Positions 30,018-38,554 of a DNA stretch of 64,000 bases are shown in pieces (position 1 is the stretch's first letter; each line of letters starts with the position of its first letter). Source of the DNA: Colwellia marinimaniae (GTDB taxonomy: Bacteria; Pseudomonadota; Gammaproteobacteria; Enterobacterales; Alteromonadaceae); the NCBI RefSeq assembly GCF_002207865.1, contig NZ_BDQM01000001.1, positions 124,001 through 188,000 on the forward strand. The letters run 5' to 3'. The notes beneath the pieces were generated by a model that was not told the DNA's origin, did no database searches, and saw only the letters and a list, made by a program, of their open reading frames with translations. A program made the position numbers and the translations under genes.

Positions 30018-32019
30018 TAATTTCTATAAAATTAGTTGCTGGCTTTTCAGCGCCGATTCTGTTGTTTTTCTCTATTGTTGATTTTACACTTTGAGAAAGA
30101 TATTCACAGTGTTCTTTCTTAACTTTAGCTATTATCGGGTTTAAGGAAGTTCTTTGGCAAACTTGCTCTTTAATAAAATATTGTGCCGCTATTGTTTGTT
30201 GGCTTGCAATTAACATAGACACTAATTCATTGGCTATTATATCGTCGGCTTGCTCATGCCAAGCTAAGTAAAGTAGACGAATGGCTTCGTTACGATTTTG
30301 TTCATTTAAAGCAAAGGCATATAAGTTTTGTAAAAAAGGTAATTTTTTATTAAAAGATGATTTTGGTAATTGTAAAAAGGCGGTATTTAGCGTCTTTAAT
30401 TCAGTCAAGCTAAGGTATTGGCAACTATCATTGGTAATTAATTTGTGTACTTGAGTTAAGCTGGCCGCAACCCCTCTGGCATTTTTAGTCGTTTGTGATA
30501 AATACAATAATGCGTGGTAAGCTTCCTCTGTAGCTTGTTTTTCTCCCGAGTAACAAGAGAAAAATAAGGATATAGCTTGGCTACTAGTACAACTATCACA
30601 TTCGCTAATATGTTTTGCTAATAACTGTTGAGCGGACTCTATTTTTCCTGCTTGTAAATATATATTACTTAAATAAGCAGTTGCCCTTGCGGAGCCGACT
30701 TGTTTAGCTTGCCATATTTGTGCTGCAAGATGCGGTTGCCCCCATAATTGCGTGGTTAATAATAAACAAGCGCACAATAACAACCAATATAGACTGAAAG
30801 AAATAACCGCTAAGTTTTGGTAACGTTTTTTTACTTTAGTAAAGGTGAAAATTAGCGCCAGACAAGGGCCAAATAAAGCCACATAGTTTCTATGCTCAAA
30901 GTAGAGCTCAAGACTGATTACGGTAGATTCTAATAAGTGAGCAGCGAAAAACCATAACACGGCAAAAGCAAATAATGGCTGCTTTAGCCGATAATATAGC
31001 GCACTACTCAGCAAGCCTAAAAGCAATAATATAGAAAGTATCGCTTTTTTTGATGACAATAAATTGCTCACCTGTTGATAATTGTCATGAAAAGGGCTAA
31101 ATGCTGTTATATCGGGTATAAAAGCCAAGTGAAGGTATTCTACTAGTATTTGTGGTTGGGTAAGTAGGCGTTCAATTAAGGTGAAATCTCTATGAGGTAA
31201 TTCATTACGTGTATTAAAGGTTAGGTAGGCCAAATATAATAACAATGTCATTAAGCCAGCTGTACAAGCTGAGATACGCAATTTTCGACGATACTGTATT
31301 GTTGGTACGTTAGCTAATAGTGTTATTTCAAGCACCAAAACAAATATAGGCAATAAAGCACCATTTTCTTTGGAAAACATCGCTAGCAGGGTAAAAGCAA
31401 TTAAGCCTATAAATTGTAATGGCAGGCCATGGTTATTATGAATATTGTTGGAGCTTTCAACAGACTGTTTATACAAACCATAGCTATAAAGCAGTAAACC
31501 CGAGAAAACAAAAAAAGCTGATAAACCTGCCATACGCTGAATCGCGATAAGCGATGTTGAAACCTGGATGGGCAATACCAGCCAAAATGCGCTGACTGTT
31601 ATTGCTAACCAATAATTGGCTTTTTTTTCGCCTTGGTAGAGTTTTGCGATAAAATAGGTTAATAAGAATACTAATAAACCATTGGCAAGATGTAAAAAGA
31701 CATTAAAGCTAAAAAAAGCACTGATATTGCCTGTAGAGGTGGCACTTGGCCAATCATTACTATTGACCAAAAAACTTAGCATCGCTATAGGGCGACCTAG
31801 CGGCCCAGAGCTTTCGCTAGAGATATAAACTAGGGCTGATTCGAGGTTAGTTATAGTCGCCAGTGGGCTTAATGGACGGACATCATCGTAATAAAAAGCG
31901 CCATTGATGCCTGGGTAATATAATAGCGTGATAGTCAATAATAATAACGCAACAAGGGTTGCTTTAATTAAGCCTTTATATTTGGGCGGCGAGAAGGTGA
32001 TTGGCATTGGTTTTATCAT
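30004..32019 (-). CDS. Large membrane protein with GT-C-like N-terminus and soluble helical-repeat C-terminus; possible pilin glycosyltransferase
   Basis: The 671-residue protein has an N-terminal helix, a periplasmic-loop segment with GAFYYDDVRPLSP (an acidic pair where GT-C enzymes have their catalytic Asp or Glu), and about ten further membrane helices to residue 440. The last 220 residues are a soluble alpha-helical region resembling TPR-like repeats, with a Cys-rich patch (ECDSCTSSQ). This layout resembles TMTC- or TfpW-like GT-C proteins that use lipid-linked sugars on the outer face of the membrane (inferred). It lies immediately downstream of pilA but behind pilA's terminator. It heads the glycosyltransferase operon. 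An O-antigen-ligase-like role is the main alternative. Confidence 0.6.
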   Translation of the reverse strand: MIKPMPITFSPPKYKGLIKATLVALLLLTITLLYYPGINGAFYYDDVRPLSPLATITNLESALVYISSESSGPLGRPIAMLSFLVNSNDWPSATSTGNISAFFSFNVFLHLANGLLVFLLTYFIAKLYQGEKKANYWLAITVSAFWLVLPIQVSTSLIAIQRMAGLSAFFVFSGLLLYSYGLYKQSVESSNNIHNNHGLPLQFIGLIAFTLLAMFSKENGALLPIFVLVLEITLLANVPTIQYRRKLRISACTAGLMTLLLYLAYLTFNTRNELPHRDFTLIERLLTQPQILVEYLHLAFIPDITAFSPFHDNYQQVSNLLSSKKAILSILLLLGLLSSALYYRLKQPLFAFAVLWFFAAHLLESTVISLELYFEHRNYVALFGPCLALIFTFTKVKKRYQNLAVISFSLYWLLLCACLLLTTQLWGQPHLAAQIWQAKQVGSARATAYLSNIYLQAGKIESAQQLLAKHISECDSCTSSQAISLFFSCYSGEKQATEEAYHALLYLSQTTKNARGVAASLTQVHKLITNDSCQYLSLTELKTLNTAFLQLPKSSFNKKLPFLQNLYAFALNEQNRNEAIRLLYLAWHEQADDIIANELVSMLIASQQTIAAQYFIKEQVCQRTSLNPIIAKVKKEHCEYLSQSVKSTIEKNNRIGAEKPATNFIEINDDN

Positions 32020-32040
32020 AGCATTGTTTTTTATTATAAA

Positions 32041-32063
32041 AAAAAGCTCCCGAAGGAGCTTTT
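32041..32063 (-). terminator. Rho-independent terminator of pilA
   Basis: On the minus strand AAAAGCTCC-TTCG-GGAGCTTTT forms a hairpin with a stable TTCG tetraloop, followed by more T residues. It lies between pilA and the glycosyltransferase operon, so most pilA transcripts should end here. Confidence 0.9.
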
Positions 32064-32138
32064 AAATAGACCGAAGGCATTTAACCCTCTATTATCTTGC
32101 TACAGCGTTTCAGTTGACTCCAACCTGCAGCCAAAAAA

Positions 32139-32588
32139 TTACTTACACCAACCTTTGCCTTGACAAGTACCGCTTTGTACCCAGATTACTGCGCCAACAC
32201 TCATTTCTGGCGTGATAATATAAGTAATGCTTCCCATACCTTTTACATCCTCTGAGGTAGCTGTTATTTTACCATCATCGTCCATGATAACTGATGCAAC
32301 CGTAGCGCCTTTATCGGCACCGGCAAGTAATTTTGCTACCGTTGCATCAAGTTTAGCATCTTCTACTTTTCCTTCAATTTGTGCGTACACATTAACCGCA
32401 GTTTTTACGCCTGAGGTTGCCGCTATGGTTTCAGAAAATGCAGCTTTTGCAATGTAATCTTGATAAGCAGGCAAGGCTACTGCTGCTAAAATACCGATGA
32501 TCGCCACAACGATCATTAATTCAATCAGGGTAAAACCTTTTTGTGCGTTTTTAGTAGCAAGAGTTTTCATTTGTTGTAAGTTTTTCAT
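32139..32588 (-). CDS. pilA: Type IV major pilin PilA
   Basis: The 149-residue type IVa prepilin has the class III signal [20 protein letters not shown]. Cleavage after Gly18 gives a mature protein of 131 residues beginning with Phe and with Glu at position 5. A C-terminal disulfide loop is formed by Cys142 and Cys148 (TCQGKGWC). The body is Ala/Val/Thr-rich with many Ser and Thr. Processing needs PilD and assembly needs PilB and PilC, all encoded here. The first Met gives an 18-residue leader, the second (codon 7) a 12-residue leader. No clear sigma-54 site was seen upstream. Confidence 0.95.
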   Translation of the reverse strand: MKNLQQMKTLATKNAQKGFTLIELMIVVAIIGILAAVALPAYQDYIAKAAFSETIAATSGVKTAVNVYAQIEGKVEDAKLDATVAKLLAGADKGATVASVIMDDDGKITATSEDVKGMGSITYIITPEMSVGAVIWVQSGTCQGKGWCK

Positions 32589-33129
32589 AATTATATTTCC
32601 ATCTATTTTTTACGGGGGCTAACTTCATACTGCGACAAAATTTCTTAAATGTAAAACTTTGTAGCGACTTTTTTTATTTTTATTACTGGTTAACCATTAA
32701 TCGATTATTTTGTAACCCATTATTAACTAAAGGTTAACTTTTACTCAGGGCTAGTAACCTATTAACGAAAATTATGCCAAGGGGAAATCTGCTTCAAGTC
32801 AACTGATCAAAGTGGTAATCAATTTAAAATCTGTTTGTCTTAAAATGATGGTCAACCTTATATAGGTAATAGCAGTAATAAATATCAAGGTACTACCCTC
32901 TGCTATGACAAATAATGAGCTAAATGACCGATGACACCTTAAAATATATAATAATAAAAATATTCAGACCATTACAGACCATTACAAGGCAAGAGCTAAC
33001 TTATCCAGCCTTTTATACACTTACGTCGTTTTGATGACTATTTATCATTCATTAAAGTCATTAATAGCGCAACTAGCTATACCGGTTAATAACAGTAGCG
33101 ATTATTTTAAAAAACAATGGCTAATATAG
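32589..33129. other. Intergenic region between pilA and the rplM promoter
   Basis: About 540 bases without a recognisable gene. It is A+T-rich. It contains CAGACCATTA twice in tandem (32965-32984). The pilA promoter must lie near 32600-32700 on the minus strand; it was not identified with confidence. Confidence 0.5.
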
Positions 33130-33158
33130 GTGACCTTTACTATTTTCTTCTGTATAAT
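33130..33158 (+). promoter_or_regulatory. Promoter of the rplM-rpsI operon
   Basis: A perfect -10 box TATAAT (33153-33158) is preceded, 17 bases away, by GTGACC (33130-33135), a four-of-six match to the -35 consensus. It is followed by a GC-rich start, as in ribosomal promoters. It gives a leader of about 180 bases before rplM. Confidence 0.65.
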
Positions 33159-33164
33159 CCGCGC

Positions 33165-33345
33165 TCCCTGCGTTACAAATGCCTATTGTTGTGTGGTTTC
33201 ATTTACTTTTATGTAAATAGTACCTTATAAACAATGGCGCTGGGCTCGATGCTCGAAGGGGCAATGGCGTAGTCCATTTAACGGACAATATAAGCTTATT
33301 GCTTTTATTGTTATTTAAGTAACATTTATAAGATTGGGTTTTTTA
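33165..33345 (+). promoter_or_regulatory. Long structured leader of rplM
   Basis: The untranslated leader is about 180 bases long. It contains the hairpin ATTTAC-TTTTAT-GTAAAT (33201-33218), a TCGA-containing region around 33248-33260, and GTCC...GGAC near 33273-33287. In E. coli the rplM-rpsI operon is autoregulated by L13 at its leader (established knowledge); whether this leader acts in the same way is inferred. Confidence 0.4.
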
Positions 33346-33774
33346 ATGAAAACTTTTGTAGCTAAACCAGCAAGCGTAAAACGCGAATGGTTCTTAGTGG
33401 ACGCCGAAGATAAAACTTTAGGTCGTATCGCTACCGAAATTGCTAGCCGTTTACGCGGTAAGCATAAAGTAGAATATACTCCTCACGTAGATACTGGCGA
33501 TTATATCGTTGTTATCAATGCTGAAAAAGTACGTGTAACAGGTAACAAAGCGAAAGGTAAAATTTACTACTCGCATACTGAGTTCCCTGGTGGTCTTAAG
33601 CAAATTAGCTTTGAAAAGCTAATTGAAAAAGCACCGACACGCGTTCTTGAATTTGCTGTTAAAGGCATGTTACCTAAAGGTCCTTTAGGTCGTGAAATGT
33701 TCCGCAAATTAAAAGTATATGCCGGCCCTGAGCATGCACATACTGCACAACAACCACAACTTTGGGAGCTTTAA
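33346..33774 (+). CDS. rplM: 50S ribosomal protein L13
   Basis: L13 (142 residues from the ATG at 33346) shows [37 protein letters not shown] and [16 protein letters not shown], all typical of the large-subunit assembly protein. The frame extends upstream to a TTG at 33334, but the family start is MKTF. It precedes rpsI by three bases between stop and start, in the universal rplM-rpsI pair. Confidence 0.99.
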   Translation: MKTFVAKPASVKREWFLVDAEDKTLGRIATEIASRLRGKHKVEYTPHVDTGDYIVVINAEKVRVTGNKAKGKIYYSHTEFPGGLKQISFEKLIEKAPTRVLEFAVKGMLPKGPLGREMFRKLKVYAGPEHAHTAQQPQLWEL

Positions 33775-33777
33775 GCA

Positions 33778-34170
33778 ATGGCTGATAATCAATATTACGG
33801 TACTGGTCGTCGCAAGAGCTCAACTGCTCGTGTGTTCATGAAAGCTGGTAACGGCACTATCACAATTAATAAACGTGATATCGCGGAATACTTTCCTCGT
33901 GAAACAGCTGTAATGGTTGTTCGTCAACCATTAGTGTTAGTTGAAATGGTAGAAAAGTTTGACTTTAACATTACTGTAACTGGTGGTGGTAGTTCTGGTC
34001 AAGCTGGCGCAATTCGTCACGGCATTACTCGTGCATTAATGGTATTTGATGAAACATTGCGTGGCGCTTTACGTCAAGCTGGTTTTGTTACTCGTGATGC
34101 GCGTAAAGTTGAACGTAAGAAAGTTGGTCTTCATAAAGCACGTAAGAAGCCACAATTCTCAAAACGTTAA
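33778..34170 (+). CDS. rpsI: 30S ribosomal protein S9
   Basis: S9 (130 residues) begins [21 protein letters not shown] and ends with the basic tail [11 protein letters not shown], whose final residues reach the P-site tRNA in the ribosome. It is co-transcribed with rplM. A strong terminator follows 170 bases later. Confidence 0.99.
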   Translation: MADNQYYGTGRRKSSTARVFMKAGNGTITINKRDIAEYFPRETAVMVVRQPLVLVEMVEKFDFNITVTGGGSSGQAGAIRHGITRALMVFDETLRGALRQAGFVTRDARKVERKKVGLHKARKKPQFSKR

Positions 34171-34340
34171 TTTTCGTTATGCTCAGCATTTATGCTGCGT
34201 TGTTATCATTATTCGTCCCAGTCATTTAGTTAATCTACAACTTAGCTAAAATAAGCAGGGACTCTTAATTCAACGCCTTGCCTCAATGCAGATCATTTAG
34301 AAAATATGAGCCACATAGGTAAAATGTATATCTGGCTTCA

Positions 34341-34367
34341 AAAAACCGACCTTGTGTCGGTTTTTTT
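34341..34367 (+). terminator. Rho-independent terminator of rplM-rpsI
   Basis: AAAAACCGAC (34341-34350) and GTCGG followed by seven T (34356-34367) form a stem with a 5-base loop. Confidence 0.85.
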
Positions 34368-34572
34368 ATGTCTACACCATTTATGCATTTCCGCCATAAA
34401 TTACAATTGCCCTAGCCTAAATATGCTTAATTTATTCTATTTCAAAGTATTTCAAATTATTTCTGCTTTTACAGTACCTAAGCTCCTTTTTACCTTGTAA
34501 AAAACACACTATTTCTTTATGATCAGGAAAATTTTTGTCGATATACCGCTTGGTATGAATTTGAGCTAACAA

Positions 34573-34601
34573 AAACAGCTGCCGCGCATATGGCGTATAA
34601 T
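34573..34601 (+). promoter_or_regulatory. Possible petABC promoter
   Basis: A perfect TATAAT (34596-34601) lies 65 bases before the petA start. The sequence at the -35 position (AAACAG, 34573-34578) is weak, so this is tentative. Confidence 0.35.
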
Positions 34602-34665
34602 CAATATAACGCTTAGTTTGGTATAAAAATATTTGTTTTGTTAGAGTCTTAGTTGGAGAGTATGA

Positions 34666-35256
34666 ATGAGCAATGAGCCTGTGAATAACGGCCGCAGACG
34701 CTTCCTAACAGCGGCTACTGCTGTTGTTGGTGGTGTTGGTGTGGTTGGAGCTGCTGTGCCTTTTATTGCTTCCTGGAATCCAAGTGCTCGCGCGAAAGCG
34801 GCGGGTGCTCCAGTTGAAGTGAATGTAGGTAAAATACAGCCTGGTCAATTAATCCGCGCCGAATGGCGAGGTAAACCCGTTTATGTTGTACGTAGAACGG
34901 AAAAGACCGTGAATGATTTAGCTAAACATGATGACCAGTTACGTGATCCTAATTCTGAAAAAGCTCAGCAACCTGCGTATGCAACTAACGCTTATCGCTC
35001 AATTAAACCTGAGTTTCTCGTTGCTTTAGGTGTTTGTACTCATTTAGGTTGTGCGCCAACTCATCACGGTGGTGATTTCGCTGAATTTGTAGAAGGTGTA
35101 CCAAACGGTTTCTACTGTCCTTGTCATGGTAGTAAATTTGATATGGCTGGTCGTGTTTTTCAAGGCGTTCCGGCACCATTAAACTTAGTGGTTCCTGAAC
35201 ATTCATTTACTAGTGACGACATCTTATTAATTGGTGTAGGCCAAGGAGACGCATAA
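34666..35256 (+). CDS. petA: Ubiquinol-cytochrome c reductase Rieske iron-sulfur subunit PetA
   Basis: The Rieske protein of the bc1 complex passes electrons from ubiquinol to cytochrome c1 at the outer face of the inner membrane. The 196 residues have a twin-arginine signal-anchor (GRRRFLTAATAVVGG) and the two 2Fe-2S ligand boxes CTHLGC and CPCHGS. GGAGAG just upstream serves as ribosome-binding site. The stop overlaps the petB start (TAATG). It forms the standard petA-petB-petC operon. Confidence 0.98.
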   Translation: MSNEPVNNGRRRFLTAATAVVGGVGVVGAAVPFIASWNPSARAKAAGAPVEVNVGKIQPGQLIRAEWRGKPVYVVRRTEKTVNDLAKHDDQLRDPNSEKAQQPAYATNAYRSIKPEFLVALGVCTHLGCAPTHHGGDFAEFVEGVPNGFYCPCHGSKFDMAGRVFQGVPAPLNLVVPEHSFTSDDILLIGVGQGDA

Positions 35257-36533
35257 TGTTGATGAAAGTATTTACCGATTTTATGGGCTGGATAGATAAA
35301 CGTTTACCCGTAACCGATGCATGGAATAAGCATATAGCACAATATCCTGCACCAAAAAACTTTAACTTTTGGTACATTTTTGGCTCATTAGCCATGTTAG
35401 TACTAGTGAACCAATTTCTTACCGGTATTTGGTTAACGATGAACTACGAGCCATCTGGCGAGGGTGCTTTTGCCTCCATTGAATATATCATGCGTGATGT
35501 CGACTTTGGTTGGTTACTACGTTATATGCATTCTACCGGTGCGTCAGCGTTTTTCATTGTGGTTTATCTGCACATGATGCGCGGCCTAATGTATGGTTCG
35601 TATCAAAAACCGCGTGAACTACTGTGGATCTTCGGTATGTTGATCTTCTTAGTGTTGATGGCTGAAGCTTTCATGGGCTACTTATTACCTTGGGGTAATA
35701 TGTCGTACTGGGGTGCACAAGTTATTATCTCTATCTTTGGCTTAGTTCCTATTATTGGTGATGATTTAACACTGTGGATCCGTGGTGATTATGTTATTTC
35801 AGGCGCAACCCTTAACCGTTTCTTTGCTTTACACGTAATTGCCATGCCATTGGTATTGGTTCTTTTAGTGTTCTTGCATATCCTTGCCTTACATGAAGTG
35901 GGTTCTAACAACCCCGAAGGTATCGACATTAAGAAACCTAAAGGCAGTGTGAAACCGGAAGAATTGAGTAAATTTACCTTCCATAAGCAATATAGCGATA
36001 AATACGATATTGTTGATGCTGTACCTTTCCATCCTTATTACACTGTTAAAGATATTATGTATGTTGTTGGCTTCTTATTCCTATTTTGTTGGGTAATGTT
36101 CTTTGCCCCAGAGGGTGGTGGTTACTTTATGGAAGCACCAAACTTCACCCCAGCAAATGGTTTGAAAACTCCTGAGCATATTGCACCTGTATGGTACTTT
36201 GGTCCCTTCTATACCATCTTACGTGTTATTCCTAATGCAATGTTAGGTGCTATTGGTATGTTCTCCGCTATTATCGTGTTGTTCTTATTACCTTGGTTTG
36301 ATCGCGGTACGGTTAAGTCTGTGCGTTATCGTTCAAAACTGCACTTATTCAACTTAATTCAATTTGCTATTTGTTTTGTGGTGCTTGGTGTTTTAGGTAC
36401 TATGCCGGCGACACCTATCGCTAACTTGATTGGTGCTATTGCTAGTTTTGGTTACTTTGGTTTCTTCGTTGCTTTATGGTTATACAGCAAAAATGAAAAC
36501 ACTAAGCCAGTACCTGAAAGGATTGCAGACTAA
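35256..36533 (+). CDS. petB: Cytochrome b of the bc1 complex
   Basis: Cytochrome b carries the two quinone sites and hemes bL and bH. The 425 residues have about eight to nine membrane helices, the paired heme histidines in RYMHSTGASAFFIVVYLHMMRG and FALHVIAMPLVLVLLVFLHILALH, and the Qo-site motif corresponding to PEWY near APVWYFGPFY. The usual PEWY sequence reads PVWY here, a variant of the Glu position. It is translationally coupled to petA and petC. Confidence 0.97.
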   Translation: MLMKVFTDFMGWIDKRLPVTDAWNKHIAQYPAPKNFNFWYIFGSLAMLVLVNQFLTGIWLTMNYEPSGEGAFASIEYIMRDVDFGWLLRYMHSTGASAFFIVVYLHMMRGLMYGSYQKPRELLWIFGMLIFLVLMAEAFMGYLLPWGNMSYWGAQVIISIFGLVPIIGDDLTLWIRGDYVISGATLNRFFALHVIAMPLVLVLLVFLHILALHEVGSNNPEGIDIKKPKGSVKPEELSKFTFHKQYSDKYDIVDAVPFHPYYTVKDIMYVVGFLFLFCWVMFFAPEGGGYFMEAPNFTPANGLKTPEHIAPVWYFGPFYTILRVIPNAMLGAIGMFSAIIVLFLLPWFDRGTVKSVRYRSKLHLFNLIQFAICFVVLGVLGTMPATPIANLIGAIASFGYFGFFVALWLYSKNENTKPVPERIAD

Positions 36534-37255
36534 TGAAAAAATTAATTATCGCCGCTACTTTCGGCATGCTTTGCAGTGTAGCGGCACTTGTGCCGTTCTC
36601 AGCTGTTGCCTCAGGACCAAGTATTCATTTAGATAAAGCGAATAACGATTTATCTGATAAAGAGTCTTTGAAAAAAGGCTTTAAAACCTATATAGACAAT
36701 TGTCTAGGTTGTCATCAGTTACAGTACCAACGTTATAGCCGAACCTTTACCGATTTAGGTATTGAAGAAGCGGATGGTATTGCTAATTATATGTACTCAG
36801 GTGATAAAGTGGGTGGCCATATTCTAAATAACATGCCGAAAAAAGAAGCGGAAAAATGGTTTGGTAGTGCGCCACCAGATTTAACCTTGGAAGCACGTTT
36901 ACGTAGCCCAGATTGGATCTATACTTATTTACGTTCATTCTATATTGATGAAGCACGTCCGTTTGGCGTAAATAACACCGTTTTTAAAGATGTTGGTATG
37001 CCACACGTATTGCAAAACTTGCAAGGTGTTAGCACCATTGACGAACATGGTCAGCTATCTCCAGCAATGGGTGGCAGGTTAACTGCTGAAGAATATGATG
37101 TGGTTATTCGTGATTTAACTAACTTTTTAGAATATGTTGGTGAACCTAACAAACTTGAGCGTAAAGCAATTGGTTATTGGGTCTTAGCTTTCTTATTCTT
37201 CTTCTTTATTCTTACTTATTTCCTTAAGAGAGAGTATTGGAAAGACGTACACTAG
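36533..37255 (+). CDS. petC: Cytochrome c1
   Basis: Cytochrome c1 accepts electrons from the Rieske protein and passes them to soluble cytochrome c. The 240 residues include a cleavable signal peptide (about 1-26), the heme-binding CLGCH motif, an RSPDWIYTYLRSFY segment typical of the family, and a C-terminal membrane anchor (GYWVLAFLFFFFILTYFL) with a short basic tail. The start overlaps the petB stop. Then comes a hairpin and sspA. Confidence 0.98.
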   Translation: MKKLIIAATFGMLCSVAALVPFSAVASGPSIHLDKANNDLSDKESLKKGFKTYIDNCLGCHQLQYQRYSRTFTDLGIEEADGIANYMYSGDKVGGHILNNMPKKEAEKWFGSAPPDLTLEARLRSPDWIYTYLRSFYIDEARPFGVNNTVFKDVGMPHVLQNLQGVSTIDEHGQLSPAMGGRLTAEEYDVVIRDLTNFLEYVGEPNKLERKAIGYWVLAFLFFFFILTYFLKREYWKDVH

Positions 37256-37277
37256 GTACTAGTACTGTAAATTTGTA

Positions 37278-37323
37278 GGGGGATTTGATAGTTAAATATC
37301 GAATTCCCCTTTGTTAGTTTTTA
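37278..37323 (+). terminator. Hairpin between petC and sspA
   Basis: GGGGGATTTGATA (37278-37290) pairs along 13 positions, including two G-U pairs, with TATCGAATTCCCC (37297-37309). It is followed by TTTGTTAGTTTTT. It could be a terminator or partial attenuator; no separate sspA promoter was identified. Confidence 0.6.
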
Positions 37324-37347
37324 AAGTAAATGAATTTAGGAGGCTCT

Positions 37348-37989
37348 ATGGCCGTAGCAGCAAATAAACGCTCTGTGATGACGTTGTTCTCTCATGCCGA
37401 TGATATGTACAGTCATCAGACGCGCATTGTTTTAGCAGAAAAAGGTGTTGGTGTTGACATCAACTTAGTTGATTTAGCTAATTTGCCAGAAGACTTATTG
37501 GACTTAAATCCATACGGTACTGTGCCAACCTTAATTGACCGTGAATTAGCGCTATATGAAGCTAAAATCATTGTTGAGTATTTAGATGAGCGTTTTCCTC
37601 ACCCACCATTAATGCCAGTGTATCCTGTTTCACGTGGTCGTAGCCGTTTAATGATGCATCGTATTGAGCAAGATTGGTATAGCCTTGCTAAAATCATCAT
37701 GTCAGGCACCACCACAGAAGCAGCTAAAGCTCGTCAAGAATTAAAAGAAAGCTTGTTAAGTATCGCGCCAATTTTAAATGAAGCACCATACTTTATGAGT
37801 GAAGAATACAGCTTGGTTGATTGTTATTTAGCACCATTATTATGGCGCTTACCGGTATTTGGTATTGAATTATCTGGCGAAGGTTCAAAAGAACTTAAAA
37901 CGTATATGTTACGTGTATTTGAACGTGAATCATTTCAAGCTTCATTGACAGAAGCTGAGCGTGAATTACGCTTTGGTCACCCAACCTAA
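37348..37989 (+). CDS. sspA: Stringent starvation protein A
   Basis: SspA is a GST-fold protein that binds RNA polymerase and alters transcription in stationary phase and acid stress. The 213 residues from the ATG at 37348 show the thioredoxin-like first part (MTLFSHADDMYSHQTRIVLAEKG) and the GST helical part with EYLDERFPHPPLMPVYP. The ATG at 37348 is preferred over one at 37330 because AGGAGG (37338-37343) sits correctly before it. The stop overlaps the sspB start. Confidence 0.96.
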   Translation: MAVAANKRSVMTLFSHADDMYSHQTRIVLAEKGVGVDINLVDLANLPEDLLDLNPYGTVPTLIDRELALYEAKIIVEYLDERFPHPPLMPVYPVSRGRSRLMMHRIEQDWYSLAKIIMSGTTTEAAKARQELKESLLSIAPILNEAPYFMSEEYSLVDCYLAPLLWRLPVFGIELSGEGSKELKTYMLRVFERESFQASLTEAERELRFGHPT

Positions 37990-38468
37990 TGGATGACGCA
38001 ACACCTAGCTCAATGAGCTCTAATAAGCCTTATTTAATTAAGGCTTTCTATGAGTGGATTTCAGATAATGAGCTAACGCCGTACATCATGGTAGACGTCA
38101 ATGTATATGGCGTATTAGTACCGATGAGTTATGTAGCTGATGGGAAAATAGTGTTAAATATTGCCAGTTCAGCGGTTGGTACCATTTCATTGGGTGATAA
38201 AAGTATTGAGTTTAGTGCCCGTTTTGGCGGCATATTAGAGCACATTACCGTACCTTACGGTGCTATAGGTGCAATATATGCTAAAGAAAACGGAGCGGGA
38301 ACTTCATTGCCTATCGAACATCCTGCAGAGGGTGAAGAAGTGGTAGTTGAACAAGTACCTGAAAAACCAAAGTCTAATTTGAAGAGTGTTGCTTCAACAG
38401 GTAGTAAGATAGATAAGTCGAACAGGCCAAAGGGTAAAAGTAAAGCTAGCCTGAAAATCATTAAATAA
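37989..38468 (+). CDS. sspB: ClpXP adaptor SspB
   Basis: SspB delivers ssrA-tagged peptides to ClpXP for degradation. The 159 residues contain the folded tag-binding domain (YLIKAFYEWISDNELTPYIMVD, VLNIASSAVG, SARFGG) and a long flexible basic tail ending in SLKIIK, the conserved ClpX-binding XB motif at the extreme C-terminus. It follows sspA with overlapping TAATG. Confidence 0.97.
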   Translation: MDDATPSSMSSNKPYLIKAFYEWISDNELTPYIMVDVNVYGVLVPMSYVADGKIVLNIASSAVGTISLGDKSIEFSARFGGILEHITVPYGAIGAIYAKENGAGTSLPIEHPAEGEEVVVEQVPEKPKSNLKSVASTGSKIDKSNRPKGKSKASLKIIK

Positions 38469-38488
38469 GCTTTATTTATATACACACT

Positions 38489-38527
38489 AAAACCAGTAGC
38501 TATCATCGATATTTACTGGTTTTTTTG
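38489..38527. terminator. Terminator between sspB and dolP
   Basis: AAAACCAGTA (38489-38498) pairs with TACTGGTTTT (38514-38523) and runs into further T. The stem is flanked by T-rich sequence on both strands, so it can serve the convergent dolP-side genes as well. Confidence 0.8.
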
Positions 38528-38554
38528 TTTTAAAATAATGTTATCAGTTGCTCG

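Noticed and set aside
32589..32760. Sigma-54 promoter upstream of pilA
   Set aside because: No sequence with the GG and GC elements at the required spacing was found on the minus strand.
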